In this document: positions 1-6,015 of the stretch, one piece after another | Layout of the letters: each line of letters opens with the position of its first letter | How positions within the stretch are numbered: position 1 is the first letter of the stretch | Source: Methanobacteriota archaeon | GTDB taxonomy: Archaea > Thermoplasmatota > Thermoplasmata > RBG-16-68-12 | NCBI GenBank assembly: GCA_005878515.1 | Contig: VBLZ01000075.1 | Location: forward strand, 1-17,119 | DNA: 17,119 nt | Direction: 5' to 3' | Program-made: the position numbers and the translations under genes | The notes under the pieces: model-generated | What the model saw: only the letters and a program-made list of their open reading frames with translations | What the model was told of the DNA's origin: nothing | The model's database searches: none

Positions 1-505
1 CGCCCGCCACCGCGACCGGGAGCGAGGTCGCCGCGGCCACCGCTTTGAGTTCCTGGAGCGGCGTGTGCGCGATCATCTGCTCGTCGATCGACACGTGCAT
101 ATTGAGATAGTCCACGCCGAGCTTCTCGAGTTCCTTCGCCCGGGTTGGTTTGTCGGCGACGCGCATCAGGTCGACCATGATCTTCGAACCATACCGGCGG
201 GCCGCGCGAACGGCCTCGAGGATCGTCGCGTCGTCCGTGACGCCCATGACCGTGATGACGTCGGCCCCGGCTTTCGCCGCGATCTCGACCTCGAATGCGC
301 CCGTATCCATCGTCTTGAGGTCCGCGACGATCGTCTTCCCGGGGAACGATTTCTTGAGCTGCCGGACGACCTCGATGCCCTCGGACTTGACGAGCGGCGT
401 GCCGGCTTCGAGCCAGTCCGCGCCTCCGTCGACGGCCTCTTTCGCCGCGAGCAGGGCGCGCTTCAGGTGCATGTGATCGAGGGCGTCCTGCAGCACGGGC
501 TCCAT
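1..505 (-). CDS. hps: 3-hexulose-6-phosphate synthase (3' end beyond window)
   Basis: The 168 visible residues match the orotidine-5'-phosphate decarboxylase-fold family and specifically hexulose-phosphate synthase. EAGTPLVKSEG lies at residues 33-43, the D-x-K-x-x-D active-site motif ADLKTMDTG at 61-69, and MHVSID at 136-141. By family knowledge the enzyme condenses ribulose-5-phosphate with formaldehyde, or runs in reverse to make ribulose-5-phosphate in archaea without an oxidative pentose pathway. The ATG at 505 is chosen because a TATA-like element lies about 28 bases upstream, which implies a leaderless message. The gene is divergent from the F420-reductase-like gene. The C-terminus lies outside the window, so I cannot tell whether it is fused to a Phi or RraA-type domain, as happens in many archaea. 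Confidence 0.93.
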   Translation of the reverse strand, partial: MEPVLQDALDHMHLKRALLAAKEAVDGGADWLEAGTPLVKSEGIEVVRQLKKSFPGKTIVADLKTMDTGAFEVEIAAKAGADVITVMGVTDDATILEAVRAARRYGSKIMVDLMRVADKPTRAKELEKLGVDYLNMHVSIDEQMIAHTPLQELKAVAAATSLPVAVAG

Positions 506-530
506 CGAACGGACTTACCTCGCCGTCTCG

Positions 531-538
531 ATAAAAAC
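531..538 (-). promoter_or_regulatory. TATA box for hps
   Basis: On the minus strand this reads GTTTTTAT, an A/T island in GC-rich DNA. It ends 26 bases before the hps ATG, as expected for archaeal TATA spacing and a leaderless start. Confidence 0.5.
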
Positions 539-565
539 GTATCTACCTCGGCGTCCCCAAAGCCG

Positions 566-572
566 CATATAC
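566..572 (+). promoter_or_regulatory. TATA box for the F420-reductase-like gene
   Basis: CATATAC sits about 25-29 bases upstream of the ATG at 595. The predicted transcript would begin at or next to that ATG, which favours 595 over the in-frame ATG at 577. Confidence 0.5.
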
Positions 573-594
573 CGACATGTGTGTCATCCGCCCC

Positions 595-1242
595 ATGAAG
601 ATCGGGATTCTCGGGAGCGGCGAGGTCGGGCGTGCGTTGGGAACTGGGTTCGCCGGCCGCGGCCACGAGGTGAAGATCGGCTCTCGCAGCCCGAAGAGTG
701 CGGAACTTGTCGCGTGGCGGCAGAAGGCGGGCAGCAAGGCGTCCACGGGCACCTTCGCGGACGCGGCGAAGGACGGCGAGGTCTTGCTCCTCGCGGTCCA
801 GGGGACGGCGGCCGAGGACGTGATCAAACTCGCCGGGCCTGAGAACTTCGGGACCAAGGTTCTGATCGATGTCACGAATCCGCTCGACTTCTCCGGCGGA
901 CCGGCGCCCGGGCTGTTCGTCGGCTCGAAGGATTCCCTCGGCGAGCGGATTCAGCGGCTTCTGCCGAACGCGAAGGTCGTGAAGTGCTTCAACACGGTCT
1001 CGAACACGCAGATGGTCGACCCGAAGTACGCGGGCGGTGTGCCCGAGATGTTGATCGCCGGGAACGATGCCGCGGCGAAGAAGAAGGTCGTCGGGATCCT
1101 GAAAGAATTCGGGTGGCCCGGCGCGTTGGATGTCGGCGGGATCGAAGGGGCTCGGTGGCTCGAAGCGATCGTGCCGCTCTGGGTCTTGGTCGGCGCCAAG
1201 ATCGGGCGATGGGACCATGCGTTCAAGGTCGTCCACGGGTAG
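595..1242 (+). CDS. NADPH-dependent F420 reductase-like oxidoreductase
   Basis: This 215-residue protein has an N-terminal Rossmann fold. The nucleotide loop GSGEVG is at residues 7-12, and HEVKIGSR follows the second strand as in NADP-binding members. Family-typical stretches LIDVTNPLDF and KCFNTVSNTQMVDP come later. Length and motifs fit the F420-dependent NADP reductase family (Pfam F420_oxidored), which moves hydride between coenzyme F420 and NADP. A paralog with another substrate is possible, so no gene symbol is given. The start at 595 is preferred because MKIGILGSGEVG is the usual N-terminus and the TATA box implies a leaderless message. A longer start at 577 would lie upstream of the expected transcription start. 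Confidence 0.85.
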   Translation: MKIGILGSGEVGRALGTGFAGRGHEVKIGSRSPKSAELVAWRQKAGSKASTGTFADAAKDGEVLLLAVQGTAAEDVIKLAGPENFGTKVLIDVTNPLDFSGGPAPGLFVGSKDSLGERIQRLLPNAKVVKCFNTVSNTQMVDPKYAGGVPEMLIAGNDAAAKKKVVGILKEFGWPGALDVGGIEGARWLEAIVPLWVLVGAKIGRWDHAFKVVHG

Positions 1243-1244
1243 GC

Positions 1245-1266
1245 GTTAACCTTAGACAAGGTTGAC
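1245..1266 (+). terminator. Hairpin after the F420-reductase-like gene
   Basis: Two bases after the stop, GTTAACCTT and AAGGTTGAC form a 9-bp stem with one G-U pair around an AGAC loop. No clear U-tract follows, so this could be a transcript 3' end or only a stabilising structure. The remaining bases to 1330 hold nothing I recognise. Confidence 0.35.
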
Positions 1267-1331
1267 TCGACCGCGACCCGAACGCGTCCGCCCCGGCCTG
1301 CTTTCAGATTTGATACTCAGCGCGTTCATCT

Positions 1332-1338
1332 CATATAG
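1332..1338 (+). promoter_or_regulatory. TATA box for the KaiC-like operon
   Basis: CATATAG lies about 27-33 bases before the ATG at 1365, predicting a leader of zero to a few bases. It is the only A/T-rich element of this kind close to the gene. Confidence 0.5.
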
Positions 1339-1364
1339 CGAGCCCCAAGTTTGTTGCCGAGTCG

Positions 1365-2132
1365 ATGCCCACGAAGGAGCACGACGCCGGCGAGCGTGAG
1401 CGATGCGTCACCGGCATCGATGCGATTGACCACATCCTGAACGGGGGCATCCCGCGAGGGAACACGGTCCTCGTCTCCGGGTCCGTCGGGACGGGGAAGA
1501 CGTCGATCTGCATCGAATTCCTGATCCGGGGCGCGCTCGAGGGAGAGAACAGCCTGTACCTGAGCGTGACCGAGCCGACGGACAAACTCCTCAAGAACGT
1601 CATCCCCTTCGACTTCTTCGACGAGCGCCTCTCGAAGCAGGGGAAGCTCCAGTTCGTCGACCTGCCGAAGATCTACGAGGAGCTGGGCATCGACAAGGAA
1701 GACATGGACTTCAAGGAGGCCCGTCTCCTAGCCAGCCGGATCGCCTCGATCGTGGAGGAGCAGAAGATCCGCCGGCTCGTCCTCGATTCCGTCACGTCCG
1801 TGTGTTACCGAATCAAAGATCAGGAGCGGATCCGGGACTTCCTGCTCCGCCTCGGGACCGTCCTGAGCGCGAAGGGATGCACGTCGCTACTCGTCTCAGA
1901 GATCCGGTCGACCGAGGAAGGTTATTCCCGCTGGGGGGTCGAGGAAGCCCTCGCCGACGGCGTGATCGTGACGGGCAACCTCGAGCGTCGCGGCGATCTC
2001 CTCCGGACCTTGCAAATAGTCAAGATGCGAGGCACGTCGCACAGCCGGGCGAAGTACGTACTCGATCTCACGACGTCCGGCGTCTTGCTCGTGCCGTTGC
2101 TGAAAGGCGGGAGCGTGGCCGGAGGTGGCTGA
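1365..2132 (+). CDS. KaiC-like RecA-superfamily ATPase
   Basis: This 255-residue, single-domain protein has an intact P-loop GSVGTGKT at residues 39-46, the conserved glutamate in LSVTEP near residue 70, and Walker B RRLVLDS at 136-142. The KaiC-family signature KMRGTSHS is at 220-227. Archaeal single-domain KaiC-like ATPases include regulators of motility, pili and gene expression (general family knowledge), but the exact role of this one is unknown. It overlaps by 8 bases a second KaiC-like gene that lacks the P-loop, so an ATPase plus partner pair is likely. Two pilin genes follow on the same strand after 178 bases. The start is fixed by the TATA box just upstream. Confidence 0.9.
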   Translation: MPTKEHDAGERERCVTGIDAIDHILNGGIPRGNTVLVSGSVGTGKTSICIEFLIRGALEGENSLYLSVTEPTDKLLKNVIPFDFFDERLSKQGKLQFVDLPKIYEELGIDKEDMDFKEARLLASRIASIVEEQKIRRLVLDSVTSVCYRIKDQERIRDFLLRLGTVLSAKGCTSLLVSEIRSTEEGYSRWGVEEALADGVIVTGNLERRGDLLRTLQIVKMRGTSHSRAKYVLDLTTSGVLLVPLLKGGSVAGGG

Positions 2133-2700
2133 GCTGAGCGTCCCGGCCGAGGTCTCGGAGAAGCTCTCCGGCCTGCCGGTCGCGTCGGCGGTCGCGCTTC
2201 ACCTGAAGGCGGATCAATATTTCGACGCGATCCAGGGCATGATCGACCGCTTCGCGACGAAGAAAGACCTCGAGGTCATCTACGTGACGTCGACGATCCC
2301 GAGCCAGAGCATCCTGAACGCGATGGAGGCCCTCGAGATCTCGGTGGAGCACATCTGGTTCGTGGACTGCATCACCCAGATCATGATGTCCCAGGCGAAG
2401 CGCCATCCTCACTCGATCGTCGTGGAGAGTCCGACGATGCTCGAGAACATCATGCTGAAGGTCGAGTTCCTTCTCCGCAAGAACCCGGACCGGAGCGCGC
2501 TCGTCGTGCTTGACTCGATCAACAGCCTGGCGATCCACAACAATACGAAGATCCTGAGCGAGTTCCTTCACATCCTCGTGAACAACCTGCGCGCTCGTGG
2601 CGCGTACACGGTCATCATCTCGATGCAGGAATACGAGACGGAGGAGATTCGGAACATGCTTGTCCTCGTGTCCGACGAAGCCGTCGAACTCGGGGATTGA
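2125..2700 (+). CDS. KaiC-like protein lacking the P-loop
   Basis: The 191-residue product keeps a RecA/KaiC-like core. A first strand VIYVTS (51-56) is followed by TIPSQSI where a P-loop would be, with no G-K-T/S. A Walker-B-like ALVVLDSINSL lies at 125-135, then a strand TVIISMQEY at 162-170. It probably cannot bind ATP in the usual way and is better seen as a non-catalytic partner of the intact ATPase just upstream. The GTG start at 2125 overlaps the upstream stop, and GGAGG at 2121-2125 runs into it. Translation is therefore likely coupled. It resembles short archaeal RecA-like proteins of the DUF7504 type, but that assignment is from memory and unverified. Confidence 0.82.
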   Translation: MAELSVPAEVSEKLSGLPVASAVALHLKADQYFDAIQGMIDRFATKKDLEVIYVTSTIPSQSILNAMEALEISVEHIWFVDCITQIMMSQAKRHPHSIVVESPTMLENIMLKVEFLLRKNPDRSALVVLDSINSLAIHNNTKILSEFLHILVNNLRARGAYTVIISMQEYETEEIRNMLVLVSDEAVELGD

Positions 2701-2717
2701 TTCATATACCCCGGCCT

Positions 2718-2733
2718 GCCGGATCGGTCCGGC
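2718..2733 (+). terminator. Hairpin after the KaiC-like pair
   Basis: GCCGGA and TCCGGC form a perfect 6-bp stem with a TCGG loop, 18 bases after the stop. A run of C and T bases (CCCCCCTTT, ending near 2758) follows, which is compatible with an archaeal terminator. CATATAC at 2703-2709 just before it could be a second, weaker promoter. Confidence 0.35.
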
Positions 2734-2817
2734 GACCGACGAAATCGGCCCCCCTTTCGCCCGGGTTGGCGGGCGCTTATGGCCTCGTTCTCAACTCCGA
2801 ATATTAACCACGACACG

Positions 2818-2824
2818 TTTAAGA
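2818..2824 (+). promoter_or_regulatory. TATA box for the pilin operon
   Basis: TTTAAGA in otherwise GC-rich DNA lies about 55-60 bases before the first pilin ATG. The expected transcription start near 2848 would leave a leader of about 30 bases holding the Shine-Dalgarno site. ATATTAAC at 2801-2808 is an alternative. Confidence 0.4.
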
Positions 2825-2863
2825 GCGCCGCGGCCCCCGTGCAGAGAGTGCGGCAAGTGCCGC

Positions 2864-2870
2864 AGGAAGG
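2864..2870 (+). promoter_or_regulatory. Shine-Dalgarno site of pilin 1
   Basis: AGGAAGG is 8 bases before the ATG at 2879. It decides this start over longer open frames and shows that the pilins, unlike most single genes here, are leadered. Confidence 0.6.
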
Positions 2871-2878
2871 ACAGAACT

Positions 2879-3352
2879 ATGAGAAGCATCATCCGCAAGG
2901 ATGAGCAGGCAGTGTCTCCCGTCATCGCGACGATTTTGATGGTCGCGATCACGGTGGTACTGGCCGCGGTGCTGTACGTCATGGTCTCGGGACTCATTTC
3001 GGGTCCCGGATCGACACCCACGGCCTGGGGTGTGAACATCGCAAGGCCTGGGAGCCAGAGCAACTGGACCCTGACGTTCACGTCGATTCCGCAGAGCGCG
3101 GCAGCCACGTCGGTGTTCGTCACCGTGAGTGACGCGAATGGTGCGCCGCTTGCGATCGCGACGAACGTTCCGTTCTCGCAGATCGCGTCAGGCGGCACGT
3201 CCGGGTACCATGCGATGTACTTCGCGCCGAACACGGCTGGGAGCGTGTCCACGGGTGACGTCCTCCGTCTGAGCACGACGACGTACCCAACCGGATACAC
3301 GGTCCAGATCGTGAGCGGATCGTCCGTTGTGTACACGCACGCCCTCCAGTAG
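2879..3352 (+). CDS. Type IV pilin, tandem copy 1
   Basis: The 157-residue product opens with a short charged leader (MRSIIRKDEQ) followed by AVSPVIATILMVAITVVL. This is the classic N-terminal signature of euryarchaeal type IV pilins (Pilin_N, formerly DUF1628). A prepilin peptidase of the PibD type should cut just before the hydrophobic helix, near residues 10-11. That helix anchors the subunit and then packs into the filament core. The rest (about 45-157) is a Ser/Thr-rich, beta-strand-like globular domain without cysteines. It holds one N-glycosylation sequon, N62-W-T, so it could be a substrate of the oligosaccharyltransferase in this window. It is 95.5% identical in protein to the next gene. 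No assembly ATPase or platform gene is visible nearby. Confidence 0.92.
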   Translation: MRSIIRKDEQAVSPVIATILMVAITVVLAAVLYVMVSGLISGPGSTPTAWGVNIARPGSQSNWTLTFTSIPQSAAATSVFVTVSDANGAPLAIATNVPFSQIASGGTSGYHAMYFAPNTAGSVSTGDVLRLSTTTYPTGYTVQIVSGSSVVYTHALQ

Positions 3353-3376
3353 ACAACCACCAGGGAGAACAAAACC

Positions 3377-3850
3377 ATGAAGACCATCATCCGCAAGGAT
3401 GAGCAAGCAGTGTCTCCCGTCATCGCGACGATTTTGATGGTCGCGATCACGGTGGTACTGGCCGCGGTGCTGTACGTCATGGTCTCGGGACTCATTTCGG
3501 GTCCCGGATCGACGCCCACGGCCTGGGGTGTGAACATCGCAAGGCCTGGGAGCCAGACCAACTGGACCCTGACGTTCACGTCGATTCCGCAGAGCGCGAC
3601 CGCCACGTCGGTGTTCGTCACCGTGAGTGACGCGAATGGTGCCCCGCTTGCGATCGCGACCCACGTCGCGTTCTCGCAGATCGCGTCAGGCGGCACGTCC
3701 GGGTACCATGCGATGTACTTCGCGCCGAACACGGCTGGGAGCGTGTCCACGGGTGACGTCCTCCGTCTGAGCACGACGACGTACCCAACCGGATACCAAG
3801 TCCAGATCGTGAGCGGATCGTCCGTTGTGTACACGCACGCCCTCCAGTAG
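3377..3850 (+). CDS. Type IV pilin, tandem copy 2
   Basis: This second 157-residue pilin has the same signal, helix and C-terminal domain as copy 1. It differs at only seven residues: R2K, S3T, S61T, A75T, N96H, P98A and T141Q. The sequon N62-W-T is kept. It lies 24 bases after copy 1 with its own Shine-Dalgarno site (AGGGAG, 3362-3367) and no separate TATA box, so the two are probably one transcript ending at the hairpin that follows. Either both are structural subunits of one filament, or one is a spare or variant subunit. The sequence cannot say which is dominant. Confidence 0.92.
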   Translation: MKTIIRKDEQAVSPVIATILMVAITVVLAAVLYVMVSGLISGPGSTPTAWGVNIARPGSQTNWTLTFTSIPQSATATSVFVTVSDANGAPLAIATHVAFSQIASGGTSGYHAMYFAPNTAGSVSTGDVLRLSTTTYPTGYQVQIVSGSSVVYTHALQ

Positions 3851-3858
3851 ACAACCAC

Positions 3859-3889
3859 GAGGGCCTCTCGGCCCTCCTCTTCACTTTAT
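3859..3889 (+). terminator. Terminator of the pilin operon
   Basis: GAGGGCC (3859-3865) and GGCCCTC (3870-3876) make a perfect 7-bp stem with a TCTC loop, starting 8 bases after the second pilin stop. A pyrimidine-rich stretch, CTCTTCACTTTATT, follows. Only the second copy has this stem, consistent with the two genes sharing one 3' end. Confidence 0.65.
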
Positions 3890-4009
3890 TGCACTAACCC
3901 GCCAGGACGCGCCAGCCCCACGGGACGACTCTGCCCAATCGAGCCACGCCAATCGACATGCTGATAGAACGATTCGGCCGAGGACTTTCACCAGCGTACA
4001 ATAAGCCGT

Positions 4010-4150
4010 TAATATCCCTGCTCCTTGGAAGGGACGTCGGACCCGGCTATTCGCCGGTTACGATGTTGCGCTGGTGCCGCCAACCCTCTCCCTCCAAGGC
4101 GACACTGGCGCTTTTCCTGTTTGCCACCAGGAGAGGGGATCCTTCCGACC
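4010..4150 (+). other. Gene-free stretch with a possible small structured RNA
   Basis: Between the pilin terminator and 4160 there is no convincing gene. Within it TTAATATC (4010-4017) looks like a TATA box. About 26 bases on, GTCGGA (4036-4041) can pair with TCCGAC (4144-4149). Inside lie a hairpin CCGGC-loop-GCCGG (4043-4057) and an 8-base inverted repeat CCCTCTCC/GGAGAGGG (4084-4091, 4130-4137). I could not match it to tRNA, 5S rRNA, SRP RNA or RNase P RNA. Short pairings are common by chance in GC-rich DNA, so this is a weak call. The rest (3890-4009) shows nothing. Confidence 0.2.
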
Positions 4151-4159
4151 CGGGCGCGG

Positions 4160-4414
4160 TCACCACGTCCACTTAAACTCTTCAATCGGCAGCGCGAGCG
4201 AGGTCGTCGCGTCCGTCACGCGGCTGAACTGGACCATGAAGTCGGCGGCGGTAGCAGCATCGACGGCTTCGAAGATCACGATGGCGTCGGGCTTGCCGAG
4301 CAATCCGAGGAACTCGTGGACCATGACGTTGTTCGGGATCTTCGGGTGCTTGAACAGGCGGGTCGCATCCTCCCATTGCCCGGGGAGGACCTTGAGCTGC
4401 GTCACGAAGAGCAT
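4160..4414 (-). CDS. DUF3303/GYD-like small protein
   Basis: This 84-residue protein has the look of a dimeric alpha/beta (ferredoxin-like) barrel. The first strand is MLFVTQLKV, a helix with the Trp of GQWEDATRLF follows, then AIVIFEAVDAATAADFMVQF, and the chain ends in the acidic LALPIEEFKWTW. The pattern matches small DUF3303 or GYD-type proteins, whose biochemical role is not established. It is likely cytosolic. A TATA box about 33 bases upstream on the minus strand gives a very short leader, and there is no Shine-Dalgarno site. The RDD gene lies just upstream on the same strand, but this gene has its own promoter between them. Confidence 0.75.
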   Translation of the reverse strand: MLFVTQLKVLPGQWEDATRLFKHPKIPNNVMVHEFLGLLGKPDAIVIFEAVDAATAADFMVQFSRVTDATTSLALPIEEFKWTW

Positions 4415-4446
4415 GGCGTCACGGAGGGCGCATCAGGGGCCGACGC

Positions 4447-4453
4447 TATATAA
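4447..4453 (-). promoter_or_regulatory. TATA box for the DUF3303-like gene
   Basis: The minus strand reads TTATATA, a strong TATA element about 33-39 bases before the ATG at 4414. It lies in the short gap after the RDD stop codon. Confidence 0.55.
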
Positions 4454-4467
4454 CGATGCGGTGCCGG

Positions 4468-4941
4468 CTACCGACCGCCGGCGTCGCTCGCCTCGATCGG
4501 ATGGGTGCGGACATGGATCAGATGGGACTGGGCCACCGTGGTCCCGAGGATCTTGTCGGACCACCGCTGCCGCGGATCCCCGTCGACGACGAGCCCCGCC
4601 AAGGTATCGAGCAGCGGGAAGGCGAACCAGAAGAGCTTCGGGAAGTTCCGCACCGCGGCCTTGGACAGGCTCATCGGGCCGCGCAACGATCGGACCTCGA
4701 GGCCGACGATGAACTTGCCGACCGTCGTGCGGCTGATCGCCTCGGAGAAGGTCGAGTAAGCAAACAACACCATGCCTCCCGCGACCCCGTACACCCAGGC
4801 GGCCCGCACGCCTTCGAGGTAGAGGAACGACCAGAGCGGGGCGAAGACCGTGATGAGGTCGAGGAAGAACGCGACCACTCGTTTCAGCCAATGAACTTGG
4901 AGCGTGCGGTTATGCCCGAGGAGGTCGAAACCGCTCACCAT
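4468..4941 (-). CDS. RDD-family membrane protein
   Basis: The 157-residue product shows the RDD pattern. Arg21 and Asp28 lie in the first helix (LKRVVAFFLDLI), TVGKFIVGLEV follows the second helix (73-83), and RQRWSDKILGTTV (124-136) supplies the last conserved Arg/Asp pair. Membrane segments fall at about 22-43, 46-66 and 98-120. RDD proteins are small integral membrane proteins, some implicated in ion exchange, with no settled function. The ATG at 4941 is chosen because the RDD domain begins soon after it and a TATA box lies about 33 bases upstream. The longer frame to 5046 runs through that promoter. Confidence 0.85.
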   Translation of the reverse strand: MVSGFDLLGHNRTLQVHWLKRVVAFFLDLITVFAPLWSFLYLEGVRAAWVYGVAGGMVLFAYSTFSEAISRTTVGKFIVGLEVRSLRGPMSLSKAAVRNFPKLFWFAFPLLDTLAGLVVDGDPRQRWSDKILGTTVAQSHLIHVRTHPIEASDAGGR

Positions 4942-4973
4942 GAGCGCATCCCGAAATCCGATGGGGCGTCTCG

Positions 4974-4982
4974 CTATTAAAA
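4974..4982 (-). promoter_or_regulatory. TATA box for the RDD gene
   Basis: The minus strand reads TTTTAATAG, ending about 33 bases before the ATG at 4941. It supports the short start and a leader of about ten bases. Confidence 0.45.
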
Positions 4983-5145
4983 CATCGGCGCGCCCCGTGA
5001 CCGCGTTGACAAATCGAGGCCACTCAGCTCGCCCATCATTCATCACGAATCAGAGTAGGTTCGATCATCACGGTGGCGGGTAGACAAGGCTGGCGCGAGA
5101 AATAGGCTTTGTGCCGCGAGTCCTACACCGCCTCGCGCTTCGACA

Positions 5146-5153
5146 CCTATATG
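5146..5153 (+). promoter_or_regulatory. TATA box for the methyltransferase operon
   Basis: CCTATATG lies 27-34 bases upstream of an in-frame GTG at 5180. The predicted start of transcription therefore falls at that codon and beyond the alternative GTG at 5111. Confidence 0.45.
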
Positions 5154-5179
5154 GTGGAGGCGTCGCTTCCGCGTCATCC

Positions 5180-6004
5180 GTGGACTCTCGGACCCCGGCG
5201 CACGAGCGAATCGACCGCGTCCTCCGCGATCTTGTCCAACCGTCTAACTACGTCACGTGGGAATACTTCTCTCGGCAGCGGCTTCTGGCGAGGGGCATCG
5301 TAGGCTCTCGTCGGGCCCAGCGGACGCGCGTGCTCGACATCGGTTGCGGCCATGGAGCGCTTTCCCTCACATTGGCCGAGAGCGCGGGCTTCGACGTTGT
5401 GGCGATGGATGTCCTTGAGTCGCGCGTCCGGTCGGTGGGGGCGAGGAGAGCGACGCGGGATCCGGAGGCTGCGGCTCGGGTCCGGATCGTCCGCGCCGAC
5501 GCCGAATCCTTGCCGTTCCGGGACGAGTCGTTCGACGCGGTCGCAGCCACCGAAGTCCTCGAGCATCTGGACGAACCCGGGCGGATGTTAGCCGAAGCCC
5601 GCCGCGTCCTGCGGCCTGCCGGACGATTCTTCATGACGACGCCAAACTCCGGAGCGCTGCCTTATCGGATCCTGCGGTTTCTGCCCGACTCCACGGTCGC
5701 GCGCCTCGCCGCGTCGCTGACTCAAGAGACCTTGCACCCGGAACTCCTGCACGACCACGCGACGGCAGCCTGCTCTTCCGGCGATCCCGATCGGCACCGT
5801 CGCGAAGGCTTCACGTTGCAGGAGCTCGGGCGCCTCGCTGCGCAGGCCGGCCTGCGGATGGCGGGGGCCTACACATACCGAATCCCGATCCCGGATCGCG
5901 TCATGCAGGTCACCCCGCGGACCTTGTCGCGCTCGGTTGCAACCCTCGGCACCCGTCCCCTTCCGCTGGGGCTGCAGCTCTACGCCGAGTTCACGAAAAC
6001 ATAG
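5180..6004 (+). CDS. Class I SAM-dependent methyltransferase
   Basis: The 274-residue protein has all core motifs of the Methyltransf_11/UbiE-like group. VLDIGCGHGAL is the SAM-binding motif I, VVAMDVLESR ends strand 2, and RADAESLPFRDESFDAVAA is followed by TEVLEHLDEPGRML and LRPAGRFFMTTPN. The C-terminal 130 residues are more variable and should set the substrate, which is unknown; lipid, quinone or small-molecule substrates are as likely as RNA. The GTG at 5180 is preferred over 5111 because of the TATA box. Tsr3 follows after 11 bases with a perfect Shine-Dalgarno site at the stop codon, so the two are co-transcribed. The upstream gap 4942-5179 holds only the two promoters. Confidence 0.87.
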   Translation: MDSRTPAHERIDRVLRDLVQPSNYVTWEYFSRQRLLARGIVGSRRAQRTRVLDIGCGHGALSLTLAESAGFDVVAMDVLESRVRSVGARRATRDPEAAARVRIVRADAESLPFRDESFDAVAATEVLEHLDEPGRMLAEARRVLRPAGRFFMTTPNSGALPYRILRFLPDSTVARLAASLTQETLHPELLHDHATAACSSGDPDRHRREGFTLQELGRLAAQAGLRMAGAYTYRIPIPDRVMQVTPRTLSRSVATLGTRPLPLGLQLYAEFTKT

Positions 6005-6009
6005 GAGGG
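6003..6009 (+). promoter_or_regulatory. Shine-Dalgarno site of tsr3
   Basis: AGGAGGG overlaps the methyltransferase stop codon and lies 6 bases before the TTG at 6016. It is what justifies the unusual TTG start. Confidence 0.6.
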
Positions 6010-6015
6010 CCTCGG

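Larger units (their letters stand above)
2879..3863 (+). repeat. Tandem duplication of the pilin unit (498-base period)
   Basis: Each copy covers the whole gene and about 13 bases past the stop (ACAACCAC, one mismatch, AGGG), with weaker similarity for about 9 bases before the ATG. By hand alignment the two 474-base genes differ at 16 positions. Eleven of these fall in seven amino-acid-changing codons and five are silent. Confidence 0.9.

Noticed and set aside
2879..3850. Archaellin (flagellin) identity for the two filament genes
   Set aside because: The AVSPVIATILMVAITVVL signature is that of Pilin_N pilins, and no archaellum genes are visible nearby.
2791..3858. 355-codon minus-strand frame across both pilin genes
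   Set aside because: It repeats itself with the pilin duplication and is a mirror of the plus-strand genes, which have a TATA box, Shine-Dalgarno sites and the pilin signature.
2879..3863. Pilin duplication as an assembly duplication error
   Set aside because: The copies differ at 16 scattered coding positions, have different upstream ribosome-binding regions, and only one has the terminator. This is better explained by a real duplication, although reads would settle it.
3901..4159. tRNA, 5S rRNA, SRP RNA or RNase P RNA in the gap after the pilins
   Set aside because: No T-loop GTTCRA motif with a paired stem, no CCCGAAC of 5S, and no convincing RNase P or SRP helix 8 motifs were found on either strand.
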